64,000 bases of DNA from JABSOG01 sp965277695. Its GTDB lineage: Bacteria > Pseudomonadota > Gammaproteobacteria > Enterobacterales > Alteromonadaceae. The notes below the pieces were generated by a model that had not been told where the DNA came from, did no database searches, and saw nothing but the letters and a program-made list of their open reading frames with translations. Below are positions 1 to 7,646 of the stretch, one piece after another (position 1 is the first letter of the stretch; each line of letters starts with the position of its first letter). The stretch spans positions 31,377 through 95,376 of the forward strand of contig CBDIDQ010000053.1 in the NCBI GenBank assembly GCA_965277695.1, in the 5' to 3' direction. A program made the translations under genes and the position numbers.

Positions 1-1675
1 CAGAATCGTTTTTAGATTTACCTAACTTATCGATGGGTTTTGAACACTCATGACTCACCGGTTTGAAATCCTCGCGATTTGTTGGGGCGGACGGCTCTAC
101 CCTGAATATTACTACGATTTCATTTTTATGCACTTCAATTTGTTTGACCAAAGCCCTAATAATGGTTCTCTTAATTAAAAAATCGGTTGATGACAGGTTT
201 TTGTTTACTGTATCTGCAAATTGTTCTAAGTGATTGATCACCAAACTTAACTCGTTTTGTTTTTCTTCATCATTTTTCACATCAATCAGCTGAGACTCCA
301 GTTGAGCAACTTTTTGTTTCAGGTTCTCTATTCTTGGTTTGAACTCCTCCAGAGTCAGTGCCCCATCAGCATAACCATCAATCAGTCTGGCGCTGCCCTG
401 TTTCAGTTTTTTGATTTGCTTTTCAAGTGCATTCTGCTCATATTTTTGTCCATCATTATTCTCAAACGCATCAAGCCTTTTTTGATACTCCCTCTGCAAG
501 CGCTGAGGCTCTTTTAACACCACTTGCACTTGCGCCCAGACCATTTCATCCAATGCATCAATCCGTGACGGTTTATTGTCACATATCACGTGGCCTTGAT
601 GGCGGTATTTGTTCGAACCTGAGCAGCGATAGTAACCGTATGATCGACGACCTTGAGCGTCTTTTGCGCCTGAGAATGAGCCCACATAAGCATAATCACA
701 ATGGCCACATACCACCAACCCTTGTAGCAAATATGTTGCGCCTCTTTTCCATTGCCGGGCACGACGACGGTTTTCTTCCATCTGTTTCTGGGCTGCTTGA
801 AAAAGAGATTCGCTGATAATGGCTGGTACAGGAATTTCTATCCATTCTGCCGGATCTCGTCTGGAGGTGGAAGCCACTCTTTTGGGGGTTGCACTACCGT
901 GTCTCAGGGGCCGTATTCTCTGTGTCATTGGTTCAGTCTTACTTTTTCCAAACGCTGCTTTACCGATATAAGCTGGATTATTCAGCCATCGCCGAATGGC
1001 ACTTCGGTCCCACTGATTTCCGCCTTTCTTTTCAATACCTTGGCTTTCCAGCCGCCGGATCACTTCCCCGAGGGTGAGCCGTTCTATACCAACCCAGTGG
1101 AAGATTTGCCTGATGACTTTTGCTTCTATCAGGTTAATTTCATAACTGGCCAATTGACCATTTTGCTTGGCGATGTAGTTATAACCATAAGGTGCGCCAC
1201 TCAACGCACTGACATTGCCTTGCCTGGCGCTGTGGATCCTACCACGGCGATTGCGCTCAACGATTTTGGCGCGTTCATATTCTGCTATTATTCCCTGCAC
1301 TTGCCGTAATAAAATATCTTCCGCTGCTGTGCCATGGGCTTGCTCAAGAAAAACCAACGCCATGCCACTGGCCGTTAACTCCTCAATGATTAATACCTGA
1401 TAAGCATATTTGCGAATGAGCCGATCCGGGCATAAGACATATAATCTGTCGATGACGCCCATGTGAACACAATCCCTGAGTCGCTCTAGGGCGGGTCTGA
1501 CGAACTGACTACCGCTATAGCCATCATCAATAAAATACATATCTTCAGGTAAAGAGAAACCATCTTGTTTGATGCGTGACTTAAGTGCTTCAATTTGGCT
1601 GTCAATGGTTTGAGCTTTCGCTTGTTGTTCACTGGATACCCGGGCATAAATGGCAACACACTTGGATTGACTCAT
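1..1675 (-). CDS. Large serine recombinase (C-terminus off the left edge)
   Basis: This is a site-specific DNA recombinase of the large serine family, which cuts and rejoins DNA through a serine-DNA covalent link. The frame is open from the ATG at 1675 to the window edge, about 558 codons. The N-terminus (SKCVAIYARVSSEQQ) holds the catalytic resolvase motif with the active-site Ser in YARVSS. A Recombinase domain follows, and then a zinc ribbon (CGHCDYAY, then YYRC about 20 residues later). Behind it comes a long coiled-coil-rich region, with stretches such as ENLKQKVAQLESQ. This layout fits phage or ICE integrases and transposon resolvases. It overlaps the small upstream ORF by ATGA, so the two are probably translationally coupled. 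The element it mobilises is not visible here and may lie to the left. Confidence 0.92.
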   Translation of the reverse strand, partial: MSQSKCVAIYARVSSEQQAKAQTIDSQIEALKSRIKQDGFSLPEDMYFIDDGYSGSQFVRPALERLRDCVHMGVIDRLYVLCPDRLIRKYAYQVLIIEELTASGMALVFLEQAHGTAAEDILLRQVQGIIAEYERAKIVERNRRGRIHSARQGNVSALSGAPYGYNYIAKQNGQLASYEINLIEAKVIRQIFHWVGIERLTLGEVIRRLESQGIEKKGGNQWDRSAIRRWLNNPAYIGKAAFGKSKTEPMTQRIRPLRHGSATPKRVASTSRRDPAEWIEIPVPAIISESLFQAAQKQMEENRRRARQWKRGATYLLQGLVVCGHCDYAYVGSFSGAKDAQGRRSYGYYRCSGSNKYRHQGHVICDNKPSRIDALDEMVWAQVQVVLKEPQRLQREYQKRLDAFENNDGQKYEQNALEKQIKKLKQGSARLIDGYADGALTLEEFKPRIENLKQKVAQLESQLIDVKNDEEKQNELSLVINHLEQFADTVNKNLSSTDFLIKRTIIRALVKQIEVHKNEIVVIFRVEPSAPTNREDFKPVSHECSKPIDKLGKSKNDS

Positions 1676-1845
1676 GATTTCGCCTCCTTTATTGGTGGTT
1701 TACTCTGATGCTTATTGATTGATTCAGTTGGTTGGCCTGTCGACACTTTATATTGCGGATATAGCAATTCATAGACGCTGGATTCCAGTTCACCAGACAG
1801 GCGGTTTGACTCAAATTTAGCTGTAATGGTTCTTTCATTGCTCAC
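1672..1845 (-). CDS. Small ORF coupled to the recombinase, 57 aa
   Basis: A 57-residue reading frame starts at GTG 1845, with a strong AGGAGG Shine-Dalgarno at about 1851-1856. Its TGA overlaps the recombinase ATG as ATGA. The product is hydrophilic (begins MSNERTITAKFESN, ends PPIKEAKS). I do not recognise a family. The strong ribosome site and the exact stop-start overlap are the main reasons to accept it. Short ORFs just ahead of large serine recombinases are common and may act as directionality factors or simple coupling leaders. That role is a guess. Confidence 0.55.
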   Translation of the reverse strand: MSNERTITAKFESNRLSGELESSVYELLYPQYKVSTGQPTESINKHQSKPPIKEAKS

Positions 1846-1954
1846 TTACCACCTCCTGGCAGTACAGCTTGCTTCATCTGCGGCTCAGTTATAAAACCGA
1901 AATCAAAAACAACAAGACAACCAATTGCTTGAGTCATGGTACAACCAGACTTAA

Positions 1955-2683
1955 GCAACATGGTTAAGCGATGTCTTGGTATACGGCAAAGTAAGTATAG
2001 GTGATTTTTCGCAACATTGTAGTGGGGTGTATAAAGCGGGCAACTGGCAAACCCCGAAGCGCAAAGCATTTTTACCTGCCGGTGTGATGAAGCAGATATT
2101 TCGCGGCAAATTTCTGGAGGGGATCCGAACGGCGTTAAAGGCGGGTGAACTCGTTGTGCCAACCGAAATGACAGAGCAGGGGGTGATCAACCTATGTAAT
2201 AAACTGGGCCGTACAGAATGGGTGGTCCACTGCGTCAAACCTTACCAATATGGTGAAGGGGTGGCTAAATACCTGGCCCGGTATATTCGCGGTGGTGCCA
2301 TCAAGAATTCACAGATAGTGAATGTCAGTGAAGATAACGTTCGATTCCGCTATAAATCTCATCAAACGCAACAAACCGAATACCTGACCCTGAGCCATGA
2401 TAACTTTATGCAACGGCTGCTCTCTCATATCCCGGTACCAAATAAGCAGCAATACCAGTTTGTCGGCATTTACCATTGCCGTTGCCGAGAAAAGTTGAAT
2501 AAAGCCCGGGCACATTTAGGTCAGGAAGCCGTCCAAAAAGTCGATAAGGTCGACTGGCAGGACTACGTTGCCAGCCAGGGAAAGCAGCAGTGTTGCAAGG
2601 AATGTGGTAAAGCACTGATCCGATTAATTGATTTAAAAGATATGGAGGAAACGGAACAATTAGAAATTTTGACGCTTCGCTAA
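1955..2683 (+). pseudogene. IS91-type (Y2/HUH) transposase, C-terminal fragment
   Basis: The open frame begins right after an in-frame stop at 1952-1954 and encodes about 240 residues that match the C-terminal half of IS91/IS801 rolling-circle transposases. The diagnostic stretch is WVVHCVKPYQYGEGVAKYLARYI, followed by VRFRYKSHQ and a Cys-pair ending (CCKECG). The N-terminal zinc-finger and HUH region are missing, and no convincing ribosome site precedes the fragment. The 5' truncation lies close to the start of the recombinase module, so insertion of that module or a deletion may have removed the N-terminal half. It is probably inactive. Confidence 0.75.
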
Positions 2684-2856
2684 CCCCGATAGAATTCTGT
2701 TCACCCACAGAAGGATTTCGCGTGCCTGGGATTCAGAAAAGCCAACCAATAGAGTCGTATCAAATCTGTCAGACCCAACGTCCACCAGTCCCAACCAACC
2801 CGATATTGCCGTTGAATCGATTTAAAACGCCATAGCGGTAGATCGACGGGCATCTA

Positions 2857-2951
2857 TAACAAGTCGTTGAAAGCGGAATGGGTTGATGTCACCCTTTTTG
2901 CAAAAAGCGCAAAAAGGTTGCCAGCAAGCCATCCGTTTAACTTAGTGTTAG
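2857..2951 (+). other. attC-like integron recombination site
   Basis: About 95 bp starts with TAACAAGTCGTTGAAAGCGG and ends with CTTAGTGTTAG, resembling the R''/L'' and R' ends of VCR-type attC sites. The interior is strongly palindromic: GCGGAATGGGTTGATG pairs imperfectly with CAGCAAGCCATCCG, and the tip is a hairpin, CCTTTTTGC / GCAAAAAGG. The terminal GTTAGCT deviates from consensus GTTRRRY at one position. It lies just upstream of the DUF4386 gene, where the attC of a preceding cassette would sit. No integrase gene is in the window. Confidence 0.5.
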
Positions 2952-3027
2952 CTTTTGTTGCATATTGAAGCCGTTAACAACTATTCTTTTGCGTTAACTT
3001 AAACTTTTTCTAATCAAGGATACAGTC

Positions 3028-3672
3028 GTGAATAACTTACAAAAAATAGGTGGCGTTGCAGCACTTTTTGAGGCCGTCATTTACATATCCGCTTTTGTTT
3101 TTTTTGGCGCGTTTTGGGATTACCCTGTAAGTGCTGATGATGCACAAAAATTTATTTTTCTGACTAATAATCAAACAATTCTATCAATAGTTAATTTAAC
3201 TATGTATGTCGCCTTTGGTCTTTTTTTGGCGGTATTAGTTTTAGCGACCCATCAACGGATGAAAATCAAGGCCCCAGTTTTATCACAAATAGCTTCGGTC
3301 TTCGGTATTATTTGGGTTGGACTTGTCATAGCAAGTGGGATGATTGCCAATGTAGGATTAGGTGCTGTAATCGATTTGTCAGCAAAAAACGCAGAGCAAG
3401 CAATGACGCTTTGGTTAGTTATTAATACAATAGTTGAAGGTTTAGGGGGAGGTAACGAAGTTGTAGGAGGATTATGGGTTCTTTTATTGAGTGTTGCAGG
3501 CTTAAAAATTATTGAGCTACCTAAATTGTTAAACTGTTTAGGGCTATTTATTGGTTCTGTTGGTATTCTCACTATTTATCCTGCTGAAATACTGACAGAA
3601 ATATTTGGCTTAGGTCAAATATTATGGTTCTCTTGGCTAGGTATGGCAATGCTTATGAGCCCTAAAAGCTAA
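3028..3672 (+). CDS. DUF4386 family membrane protein (probable integron cassette gene)
   Basis: A 214-residue hydrophobic protein with about six predicted membrane segments. The start (MNNLQKIGGVAALFEAVIYISAF) and spacing match the DUF4386 family, whose function is unknown. A GTG start at 3028 is supported by AAGGA about 9 bases upstream. The gene is more AT-rich than its neighbours and sits between two attC-like sequences, with the stop codon followed directly by TAACAAGGCG. That is how integron cassettes are organised. Family membership is fairly certain; cassette origin is inference. Confidence 0.75.
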   Translation: MNNLQKIGGVAALFEAVIYISAFVFFGAFWDYPVSADDAQKFIFLTNNQTILSIVNLTMYVAFGLFLAVLVLATHQRMKIKAPVLSQIASVFGIIWVGLVIASGMIANVGLGAVIDLSAKNAEQAMTLWLVINTIVEGLGGGNEVVGGLWVLLLSVAGLKIIELPKLLNCLGLFIGSVGILTIYPAEILTEIFGLGQILWFSWLGMAMLMSPKS

Positions 3673-3711
3673 CAAGGCGTTTAAACGAACAAATAATAAC
3701 GTGGTGTTAGA
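3671..3711 (+). other. Short attC-like remnant
   Basis: Directly after the DUF4386 stop the sequence reads TAACAAGGCGTTTAAACG and, about 20 bases later, GTGGTGTTAG. The first part is typical of the 5' end of attC sites, and TGTTAG could be the R' end. The spacing of about 41 bp is shorter than usual for attC, so a deletion between the arms is likely. Confidence 0.35.
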
Positions 3712-3715
3712 TTTT

Positions 3716-3984
3716 TAATGTTGGTCGTAGTGTCCGCCAATAGCGAAGATATAAACTTTATCATCATCAAATTTATAAATTAGTCTATCTTTTTGAGAAA
3801 TTTGCTTTGACCATAACCCTGATAAATTATGTTTTAGTGGCTCTGGTTTTCCAAGTCCGCTAGCAGGATCTGAGCACAACATTTCTTTTAAGACCTTGCA
3901 TAACGCTTTGTGAAGTTTTTTATCTTTTTATCTTAATTACTCGTAAATGAGCCAAGTTTTACCTTTAAAGATTAGTGATCTCAT
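3716..3984 (-). pseudogene. Txe/YoeB-family toxin, broken
   Basis: Reading the minus strand from ATG 3984 gives MRSLIFKGKTWLIYE, then two in-frame TAA codons. After that comes KDKKLHKALCKVLKE and the family hallmarks SGLGKPEPLKHNLSGLWS, with an ending of GGHYDQH. Txe/YoeB toxins are ribosome-dependent mRNA endonucleases of about 85 residues. The homologous blocks lie in one frame, so nonsense mutations explain the break. The 3' end of the antitoxin remnant overlaps its start, as in intact pairs. It is probably non-functional. Confidence 0.7.
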
Positions 3985-4048
3985 CTAATTGCTCTTTTGT
4001 TGGTTTATAGCCTTTGTTATCTTGATGAGTGCTCACTGATTCTGCTAT
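3965..4048 (-). pseudogene. Antitoxin remnant of the Txe/YoeB pair
   Basis: An open stretch upstream of and overlapping the toxin start encodes IAESVSTHQDNKGYKPTKEQ and ends DEITNL with TAA at 3965-3967. A TGA interrupts the frame at the 5' side and no start codon with a ribosome site is present. Position and overlap suggest the 3' end of the cognate antitoxin. The family cannot be fixed from so short a piece. Confidence 0.35.
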
Positions 4049-4129
4049 TCATCAGTAGCTCTGTTTTTATGTACGGTAGTGTCGTACGTTGTAGTTCAAA
4101 TAATATAACGAGACAATCAAACGGAAAAT

Positions 4130-5067
4130 GTAACTATTCAGCGAGATAACGAAAAAGAACCTGATTGATTCGTATAGAATGAATGTAGACGAAACAGGTA
4201 TCAATATTGGCGGCATAAGACACTGGCTACATTGTGCTAGCAATGATTCATGGACAGATTTTTTTCCGCATGAAAAACGCGGCGGCAAGGCGATGGATGC
4301 CAGAGGTATCATCCCTGAGTTTGGCGGTGTCCTGTGCCATGATCATTGGAAGCCTTATTATCGTTACGAACACTTATCGCATTCATTATGCAATGCACAT
4401 CATTCAAGAGAGCTCATTCGGGCTTTTGAGCAGGATGGGCAACAGTGGGCGCAAGCGATGGATGAACTGCTCAAGACCATCAACAATGCAGTCCATGATG
4501 CAGGCGGTTCGCTGGATAACACTAATGCCAACGATTATCGGCAGCAGTATAAAGATTTACTCGAATGCGCCGAATTAGAATGTCCAGCGCCCCCGTTGAA
4601 GAAAAAGGAAAGCCGGGGCGGCAAAAACGCAGTAAAAGTCGAAACCTGCTTGAACGGCTGATCAATTACGAAGCGGATGTGCTGAGATTTATGACCGACG
4701 CCGAGGTCCCGTTCACCAACAATCAAGGTGAAAATGACATCAGAATGACCAAGGTACATCAGAAGATTTCGGGGTGTTTCCGCTCAATGGAAGGGGCTGA
4801 AATTTTCTGCCGAATACGGGGTTATATATCGAGTGGCCAAAAACATGGGGTGAGCAGCAGCGAAGCGATGGAACTGCTGTTTGCTGGCAAGCTGCCTGAG
4901 TTTGCTAGCTTGCCGCCATGATCAATCATGATATCCCTTAAAACGGCCTGAACGCATTCGATGAGGGATGGTGGGGATTTGCGCGTAATCGCGAGAATAT
5001 GGTGTGCCTGCTTTTCAGAGAAAATTTAATTGCTTTGTAAAAGCGGTAAAACACGCTGAATAATTAC
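4130..5067. mobile_element. IS66-family element, internally deleted
   Basis: The left end is GTAACTATTCAGC (4130-4142). The right end is GCTGAATAATTAC (5055-5067), its inverted repeat with one mismatch. Between them lies only the 3' half of an IS66 tnpC gene; tnpA, tnpB and the first half of tnpC are absent. The 8 bp on either side (CGGAAAAT and AAAATATT) do not form a clean target duplication, so the flanks have been altered. The ends match those of the MITE at 60362-60532. Confidence 0.75.
4143..4921 (+). pseudogene. tnpC: IS66 transposase TnpC, 5'-truncated and frameshifted
   Basis: This is the C-terminal half of the DDE transposase of IS66. The block from MNVDETGINIGGIRHWLH includes the first catalytic Asp (DETG). 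It continues through HDHWKPYY and CNAHHSRELIRAF, then the last block FTNNQGENDIRMTKVHQK with its catalytic Glu, and GYISSGQKHGV. The reading frame shifts near 4605-4615 in an A-rich stretch, so the product is split into two overlapping frames. The N-terminal zinc-finger region is missing. The gene cannot make active transposase. Confidence 0.88.
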
Positions 5068-5186
5068 AAAATATTGAAGATTGTGTTGCGTTTTTACTCT
5101 ATTTTTGGACCTCTATGAATATATTTTTAACGTCTTGTTAAAAAGTATTGGCGCGGATCAATTGAGGGGATAGGTGATTTTTAACT

Positions 5187-5219
5187 ATAAAAAAGCCTGT
5201 TCAACAATGAACAGGCTTA
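5187..5219 (-). terminator. Rho-independent terminator of the subtilase gene
   Basis: Stem AAGCCTGTTCA / TGAACAGGCTT with a short loop, followed on the minus strand by a run of T. It lies about 80 bases past the protease stop codon. Confidence 0.85.
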
Positions 5220-5297
5220 GGATTTAGCTTTGTTATCACAGCGATCAGGCACTTATTTTGCTCTCTCACCTAGGAGCGGCGGCCTGACAACCAAGGT

Positions 5298-7301
5298 TTA
5301 GAAATTGATAGTCCATGAATCGATGTAACCCGTATCCTGTCTGGCATTATCATTAACACGCAGTGTCCACTGGCCGTTACGTTCAATGCTACCTGAATTG
5401 ACGTTGTATGTTTCATTGATATTGTCAGAAGAACCACCGGTGTTCTGGCGCAGAGTCACCGTCTCACCACTTGGCGCAACTAGGGTCAGCGTCAAATCAC
5501 CAACATAAGTGTGCTTGATGTCTACGTCAACAGTGATTGAACCTGATGCACCGTTTCCTGTGACGTCAATAGCGCTAGTTACAGTTGAACGGTCAACGAT
5601 GTTGACATCAGTGTTATTGCTGTATGTGTCTGTGCTCGGAGGTGGTGTGGTCACATCATCAAAGCTACCCACCAAGCTTACACCTGAGAATGCACTGTAA
5701 GCACGCAACATCACATGATATGTACCGTTATCAGATGTACCCGTACAAGTTTCGTTGTTACCAGTGGCATATGGACGGCAGTCGTAGCTTGAAGTTGTCG
5801 GTGCAGAGCCGAAGCGAGTATACAGGTCAGCGTCACCACTACCACCACTCATAGTGATTGAGACATTAGTTGCGCCTGCTGGTACTGCCATGGTGAAGTT
5901 CTGTTCGCTACCGCTTGCACCTGACAGACTGGTATGAGGCACACCATTGTCCAGTACGCCGGCAACTGGTGGTGGTGGCGGTGGTGGTGCAGTGACATCA
6001 CAGCCATCTGCCAGTGCATCATACATGGCTTTGGCTTGTACCAGACCGTAACCATAGTAGTTATCGCGACCCGCTGAACCTAAATCTTCAGCAGTGGCCA
6101 CCATTGCCTGGCGGATCTGGTTACCAGTACACTGTGGGTAATGACTCCATACTAGGGCTGCGACACCTGCAACGTGGGGAGTGGCCATTGAGGTACCATC
6201 CCAGCTCGCATAGGTGTTATTGATGATGGTAGAGTTTACTGCAACACCCGGTGCGGCGATTTCAACCTGTGAGTTGAACTGTGAGAAAGAAGCGATATTC
6301 TTGCTTGAGTTCAATGCACCGACAGACATCACTGAATCATAAGAAGCCGGGTAAGACAGTGAAGAATTACCATCGTTACCGGCAGCAGCGATGTTGAATA
6401 CACCAGCGTCAGCAGCAGCGATAAAAGCATTTTCTTCAGTCTGGCTTGAAGCGCCACCACCGATACTCATGCTGATGACGTTAGAACCAGCAGCACGACA
6501 CTGCTCAATGGCTTTAACCAGATCAGAGCCATAAGCCCAGTTACCTGAATTGTTGAAGATTTTAACATTGTGCAGGTCAAGCAGGCCGCTCGGATTCACA
6601 CTGGTCACACCTTTACCATTATTACCTAAAGCACCGATAGTGCCTGCGACATGAGTCCCGTGTGAGTGACCCGGTACCCACCAGTCACCGGTGTCGTTGC
6701 CCAAACCGTCGTTGTCATCACCAGTAATGCCAGAATCGGTGTAAGGACGCAAGTCTTCGTGGTTGCCGTCATAACCAGTATCAGTGATACATACATTCAT
6801 ATTGGTGGTTTGAGCATCACTGACCTGATTAGCCTGAACCAGGGCAACACCGTAAGGGTTAGATTCAGCCAGTGTTTCTACCGCCTGAGTATCGAAACTA
6901 CGAGTAACGGTGTCAATCAGATGGCGGATAGGGTCAACTTCAAGATATTCAACTGCCGGATCGTTTTTCAATGCTGTGAACTGAGCTTGGCTCAGGTGTA
7001 CAGCAGCGGCATTTGACATATCCATGTGAACCAGCATTTGTGCACCATGCTTGCTCAGGCTGTTAACGTTAGCCGCTTTACGCGCTTGGACAATTGATTG
7101 GCCAGATTTGCTGGCGATAGCCTGCAAAGATTTTTCTGAACGTTGTTTGAATTTAACAATGTAACGGGTGTTCTGCACTTTGGCAGTTTGCTTGTTAACG
7201 GCAAGGTCAGTCACAGGTGTTGCCTGTACTGATACGGCACCGATTGCCAAGGCACTGGTGATTGCGACTGTAATTAGGTTTTTGTTGTTTAAATTTGTCA
7301 T
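5298..7301 (-). CDS. Secreted subtilisin-like serine protease with PPC and P domains
   Basis: A 667-residue exported S8 peptidase. Residues 1-27 form a signal peptide ending VQA. Residues 45-125 form an I9 inhibitor propeptide (YIVKFKQRSEKS). The catalytic triad is visible: Asp174 in CITDTGYDG, His214 in HSHGTHVAGT and Ser370 in GTSMATPHVAG. A proline-rich linker leads to a bacterial pre-peptidase C-terminal domain (about 455-555) and then a proprotein-convertase P domain (about 570-667). The enzyme is probably secreted and matured by removal of both ends. It transcribes away from two Zur-box-like palindromes 150-200 bp upstream, so it may be induced by zinc starvation. Subtilisins use calcium rather than zinc, which would suit that condition. 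Confidence 0.93.
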   Translation of the reverse strand: MTNLNNKNLITVAITSALAIGAVSVQATPVTDLAVNKQTAKVQNTRYIVKFKQRSEKSLQAIASKSGQSIVQARKAANVNSLSKHGAQMLVHMDMSNAAAVHLSQAQFTALKNDPAVEYLEVDPIRHLIDTVTRSFDTQAVETLAESNPYGVALVQANQVSDAQTTNMNVCITDTGYDGNHEDLRPYTDSGITGDDNDGLGNDTGDWWVPGHSHGTHVAGTIGALGNNGKGVTSVNPSGLLDLHNVKIFNNSGNWAYGSDLVKAIEQCRAAGSNVISMSIGGGASSQTEENAFIAAADAGVFNIAAAGNDGNSSLSYPASYDSVMSVGALNSSKNIASFSQFNSQVEIAAPGVAVNSTIINNTYASWDGTSMATPHVAGVAALVWSHYPQCTGNQIRQAMVATAEDLGSAGRDNYYGYGLVQAKAMYDALADGCDVTAPPPPPPPVAGVLDNGVPHTSLSGASGSEQNFTMAVPAGATNVSITMSGGSGDADLYTRFGSAPTTSSYDCRPYATGNNETCTGTSDNGTYHVMLRAYSAFSGVSLVGSFDDVTTPPPSTDTYSNNTDVNIVDRSTVTSAIDVTGNGASGSITVDVDIKHTYVGDLTLTLVAPSGETVTLRQNTGGSSDNINETYNVNSGSIERNGQWTLRVNDNARQDTGYIDSWTINF

Positions 7302-7448
7302 TTTAAAAATATTATCCTACTTGTATGGTTTTGTTATTCGTTGTTACCACAGCGGTTCTAACTGAATCGACTGTGCAACGTATTATGTTATTTATCCAAT
7401 AAAGAAACTGGTAAATTCAAGGTCATGTGACTAATTTATTGAACAAAT

Positions 7449-7466
7449 GTGATGTTATAACATTAC
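7449..7466. promoter_or_regulatory. Zur-box-like palindrome 1
   Basis: GTGATGTTATAACATTAC contains the palindromic core ATGTTATAACAT, close to the gammaproteobacterial Zur consensus. It lies in the 345-bp gap upstream of the subtilase start, with no other gene start nearby, so the subtilase is the likely target. Confidence 0.7.
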
Positions 7467-7481
7467 AAATTAATGTCAAGT

Positions 7482-7499
7482 GTAATGTTATAACATTAC
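7482..7499. promoter_or_regulatory. Zur-box-like palindrome 2
   Basis: GTAATGTTATAACATTAC is a perfect 18-bp palindrome, centred 33 bp (about three helical turns) from palindrome 1. The pair suggests cooperative operator binding upstream of the subtilase gene. The rest of the 7302-7646 gap is AT-rich with no other feature I can support. Confidence 0.72.
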
Positions 7500-7646
7500 A
7501 TTAAATAAATCGTAACTCGAAGGGGCTTAACTTGTGTAGCTCAAGTCAAATTTGTTATTTCAGCCATGCTAGTGTTAACAAAGGGTGAAAGACGTTAATA
7601 AAAAAGCGCAACAAACGACACCAGCACAACCCCTTGGTTTTAATCA

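Noticed and set aside
257..1309. Plus-strand ORFs opposite the serine recombinase
   Set aside because: The minus-strand frame encodes a full recombinase with catalytic and zinc motifs, so these are shadows.
1842..2238. Minus-strand ORFs opposite the IS91 fragment
   Set aside because: They lie antisense to recognisable transposase sequence and give no known motif.
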